From Clostridia bacterium (GTDB lineage: Bacteria > Bacillota > Clostridia > Christensenellales > UBA1242): 6,766 nucleotides of DNA. Shown piece by piece: positions 5,268 through 6,766 of this stretch. A model generated the notes under the pieces. That model was not told where the DNA came from. It made no database searches and was given only the letters and a program-made list of their open reading frames with translations. Both the position numbers and the translations under genes were made by a program. The stretch spans positions 1 through 6,766 of the forward strand of contig JAFYCH010000078.1 of NCBI GenBank assembly GCA_017539765.1, in the 5' to 3' direction. Position 1 is the first letter of the stretch. The number at the start of each line of letters is the position of its first letter.

Positions 5268-6509
5268 ATGAAAATAGGAATAATTACACTTGGTTGCAAA
5301 GTCAATCAATACGAAAGTGGAGCAATCAAACAAGAACTTGAAAAAAATGGACATGTTGTGACAATGGACATGGAGCCTTGTGATTTATATATTTTAAACA
5401 CTTGTGCTGTGACGGGCATTGCAGAAAAAAAGAGTAGGGCTCATGTTGCTAAAATTGCAAAACTAAACCCAAATGCAAAGGTTATTGTTTGTGGCTGTGC
5501 AAGCGAACACAACAAAGAGCAATTTTTGAAAAAGAAAAATGTAAGTTTGGTGATTGGTACTGCAGGTAAAAACAAAATACCACAAATTTTAGATCATGTT
5601 GGCAATCTTGCAACTGACATTCCAAACACCTACGAAAACTTCGCTTTTAGCACAATTTCACGAACCAGAGCATACCTAAAAATTCAAGATGGTTGCAACA
5701 ATTTTTGCTCATATTGTCTTATTCCTTTTGTTAGGGGAAGAAGTAGAAGTCGAGATTTAGTCTCAATAAAAAATGAAGCCGAAAATTTATCTAAAACAAA
5801 CAAGGAAATTATTCTTACTGGCATAGATATGAGTGACTACAGAGTTGACGGAAAACTTGCGTTAGCAGAATTACTTGCAACTTTGTCTCAAAATTCTTGT
5901 CGCATTAGATTAAGTAGTTTAGAATGTGGAATTGTTGACGATAATTTGCTTAAAACAATGAAAGATATGCCAAACTTTTGTCCACATTTTCATCTTTCTA
6001 TGCAAAGTGGCTGCAACAGAATTTTAAAACTTATGAACAGACACTACACCAAAGAAGAATTTTTGAGCAAAGTTGAACTTATTAGGCACTATTTTCCAGA
6101 TGCGGCAATCACAACAGATATTATTGTTGGCTTTCCAACAGAAACCGATGAAGATTTTGCCGAGACGCTTGATACGGTTAAAAAAGCAAACTTTTATGAG
6201 ATGCACATTTTCCCATATTCACCAAGAGAAGGAACTGTTGCAAGCAAAATGAAAACTGTTGATGGCAATATTGTCAACAAGCGTGTTAAGGTTTTGGAAG
6301 AGATAAACAAACAAAACAAAAAAGAGTATATCAAAAAGCAAACTGGCGAACTTGTATGTTTGACAGAAAGCATAGAAGATGGTTATGTTGTTGGCTACAC
6401 GGAAAATTACATAAAAATATATTTAGACAAATCTGCACCATTGCATCAATTTGTGACTATCAAAAACTTGAAACTATTTGAAGATGGTGCAAAAGCGGAA
6501 ATTTATTAG
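5268..6509 (+). CDS. mtaB: tRNA (N6-L-threonylcarbamoyladenosine(37)-C2)-methylthiotransferase MtaB
   Basis: A radical SAM methylthiotransferase of 413 residues that converts t6A to ms2t6A at position 37 of ANN-decoding tRNAs in the cytoplasm. The N-terminal MTTase domain has TLGCKVNQYES (7-17), the MtaB hallmark (MiaB and RimO differ here), and its three cluster cysteines are C10, C46 and C77. The radical SAM cluster motif is C143-x3-C147-x2-C150 in DGCNNFCSYC, followed by VRGRSRSR (155-162), also MtaB-like. Further landmarks are LSSLE (215-219), HFHLSMQSGCNR (240-251), DIIVGFPTET (284-293) and FPYSPREGT (315-323). Residues about 355-413 form the TRAM RNA-binding domain. It is slightly shorter than many MtaB proteins but complete. 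The start is fixed by the conserved N-terminus and by a stop codon five codons upstream in frame, yet no Shine-Dalgarno sequence precedes it. It has its own promoter and is followed by gatC. Confidence 0.96.
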   Translation: MKIGIITLGCKVNQYESGAIKQELEKNGHVVTMDMEPCDLYILNTCAVTGIAEKKSRAHVAKIAKLNPNAKVIVCGCASEHNKEQFLKKKNVSLVIGTAGKNKIPQILDHVGNLATDIPNTYENFAFSTISRTRAYLKIQDGCNNFCSYCLIPFVRGRSRSRDLVSIKNEAENLSKTNKEIILTGIDMSDYRVDGKLALAELLATLSQNSCRIRLSSLECGIVDDNLLKTMKDMPNFCPHFHLSMQSGCNRILKLMNRHYTKEEFLSKVELIRHYFPDAAITTDIIVGFPTETDEDFAETLDTVKKANFYEMHIFPYSPREGTVASKMKTVDGNIVNKRVKVLEEINKQNKKEYIKKQTGELVCLTESIEDGYVVGYTENYIKIYLDKSAPLHQFVTIKNLKLFEDGAKAEIY

Positions 6510-6525
6510 AAATATTTTCTAATAA
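6503..6525. repeat. Perfect inverted repeat over the mtaB stop codon
   Basis: TTATTAGAAA (6503-6512) and TTTCTAATAA (6516-6525) form a perfect 10-bp stem with a 3-base loop, and the TAG stop codon (6507-6509) is inside the left arm. No T-run follows, so it is not a standard intrinsic terminator. It could stabilise the 3' end or act as a weak terminator. Confidence 0.5.
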
Positions 6526-6535
6526 CTTAAATTGA

Positions 6536-6564
6536 TTGAAATTAAAAATAAACTGTGATAAAAT
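6536..6564 (+). promoter_or_regulatory. Promoter of gatC
   Basis: -35 TTGAAA (6536-6541), a 17-base spacer and -10 TAAAAT (6559-6564) within TGTGATAAAAT (extended element). The predicted start near 6571 gives a leader of about 13 bases containing GGAG (6575-6578), 5 bases before the ATG. Confidence 0.65.
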
Positions 6565-6583
6565 ATAAAGCATTGGAGATTTT

Positions 6584-6766
6584 ATGGAAATAACAACAGA
6601 ACTTGTAGACCATTTGGCAGAACTTTCAAGATTAGAGTTTACTGCGGAAGAAACAGAGAATTTTAAATATGAGTTTGCACAAACAATGAATCAAATTGAA
6701 AAACTTGAAAATGCAAATTTGCAAGTTGAAGACGATGTTCAAAATGTTTTAGATGCAGAACAAGAG
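6584..6766 (+). CDS. gatC: Asp-tRNA(Asn)/Glu-tRNA(Gln) amidotransferase subunit C, N-terminal part
   Basis: Partial gene, cut by the right edge after 61 codons (the family is about 95 residues). The visible part matches GatC: V-D-H-L-A-E-L-S-R-L-E-F (8-19), then TAEE (20-23), F-K-Y-E-F (27-31) and a coiled helix ending in IEKLENANLQ (38-47). These are the N-terminal helices that wrap around GatA. GatC stabilises the GatCAB complex, which amidates mischarged Glu-tRNA(Gln) or Asp-tRNA(Asn) in the cytoplasm. The start is supported by GGAG at 6575-6578 and by a promoter just upstream. GatA and GatB would be expected next in an operon, but they lie outside the window. Confidence 0.9.
   Translation, partial: MEITTELVDHLAELSRLEFTAEETENFKYEFAQTMNQIEKLENANLQVEDDVQNVLDAEQE

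Noticed and set aside
1..6766. CRISPR array, tRNA/rRNA, insertion sequence, phage or toxin-antitoxin module
   Set aside because: No repeat-spacer pattern, no cloverleaf with conserved T-loop, no transposase or integrase motif, and no toxin-antitoxin pair was seen on either strand.

Overview
The window is very AT-rich bacterial DNA with compact intergenic spaces, AGGAG/GGAGG ribosome binding sites, AT-rich intrinsic terminators and extended -10 promoters. TGA is used as a stop and not as tryptophan. Together with a DUF4364-type protein, an MtaB and a gatC start, this points to a low-GC Bacillota, most likely an uncultured member of Clostridia. That placement is inference from style and gene content; no rRNA or other phylogenetic marker was compared.

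Layout from left to right. Positions 1-185 (minus) hold the first 61 codons of a lipoprotein substrate-binding protein that runs off the left edge. Positions 308-1387 (minus) encode a DHH/DHHA1 phosphoesterase (NrnA-like), followed by an AT-rich terminator. A divergent promoter region then leads into a two-gene operon on the plus strand (1522-3080): the ATPase and permease of a NitT/TauT/SsuBC-type ABC importer, with a 4-base overlap and a terminator. Next is a single-gene unit for a 79-residue two-helix membrane protein (3235-3474). It faces a DUF4364-like protein (3525-4103, minus), and the two share a bidirectional terminator. DUF4364 is divergent from a 310-residue soluble protein of unknown function (4214-5146, plus). 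After another terminator comes mtaB (5268-6509, plus), the tRNA N6-threonylcarbamoyladenosine methylthiotransferase, and then the first 61 codons of gatC (6584 to the right edge).

How the genes relate. The partial lipoprotein, the ATPase and the permease are the three expected parts of one importer, but the binding protein is on the opposite strand with the DHH gene in between. The substrate cannot be read from the sequence. MtaB (tRNA modification) and GatC (Gln-tRNA/Asn-tRNA amidotransferase) both serve translation and sit in tandem, each with its own apparent promoter. Several genes have very short predicted leaders, and mtaB looks nearly leaderless. Most of the window reads as ordinary chromosomal backbone. 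I found no mobile element, CRISPR array, tRNA, rRNA or recognisable defence system. The least explained items are the 310-residue protein, the 79-residue membrane protein and the SD-less mtaB start.
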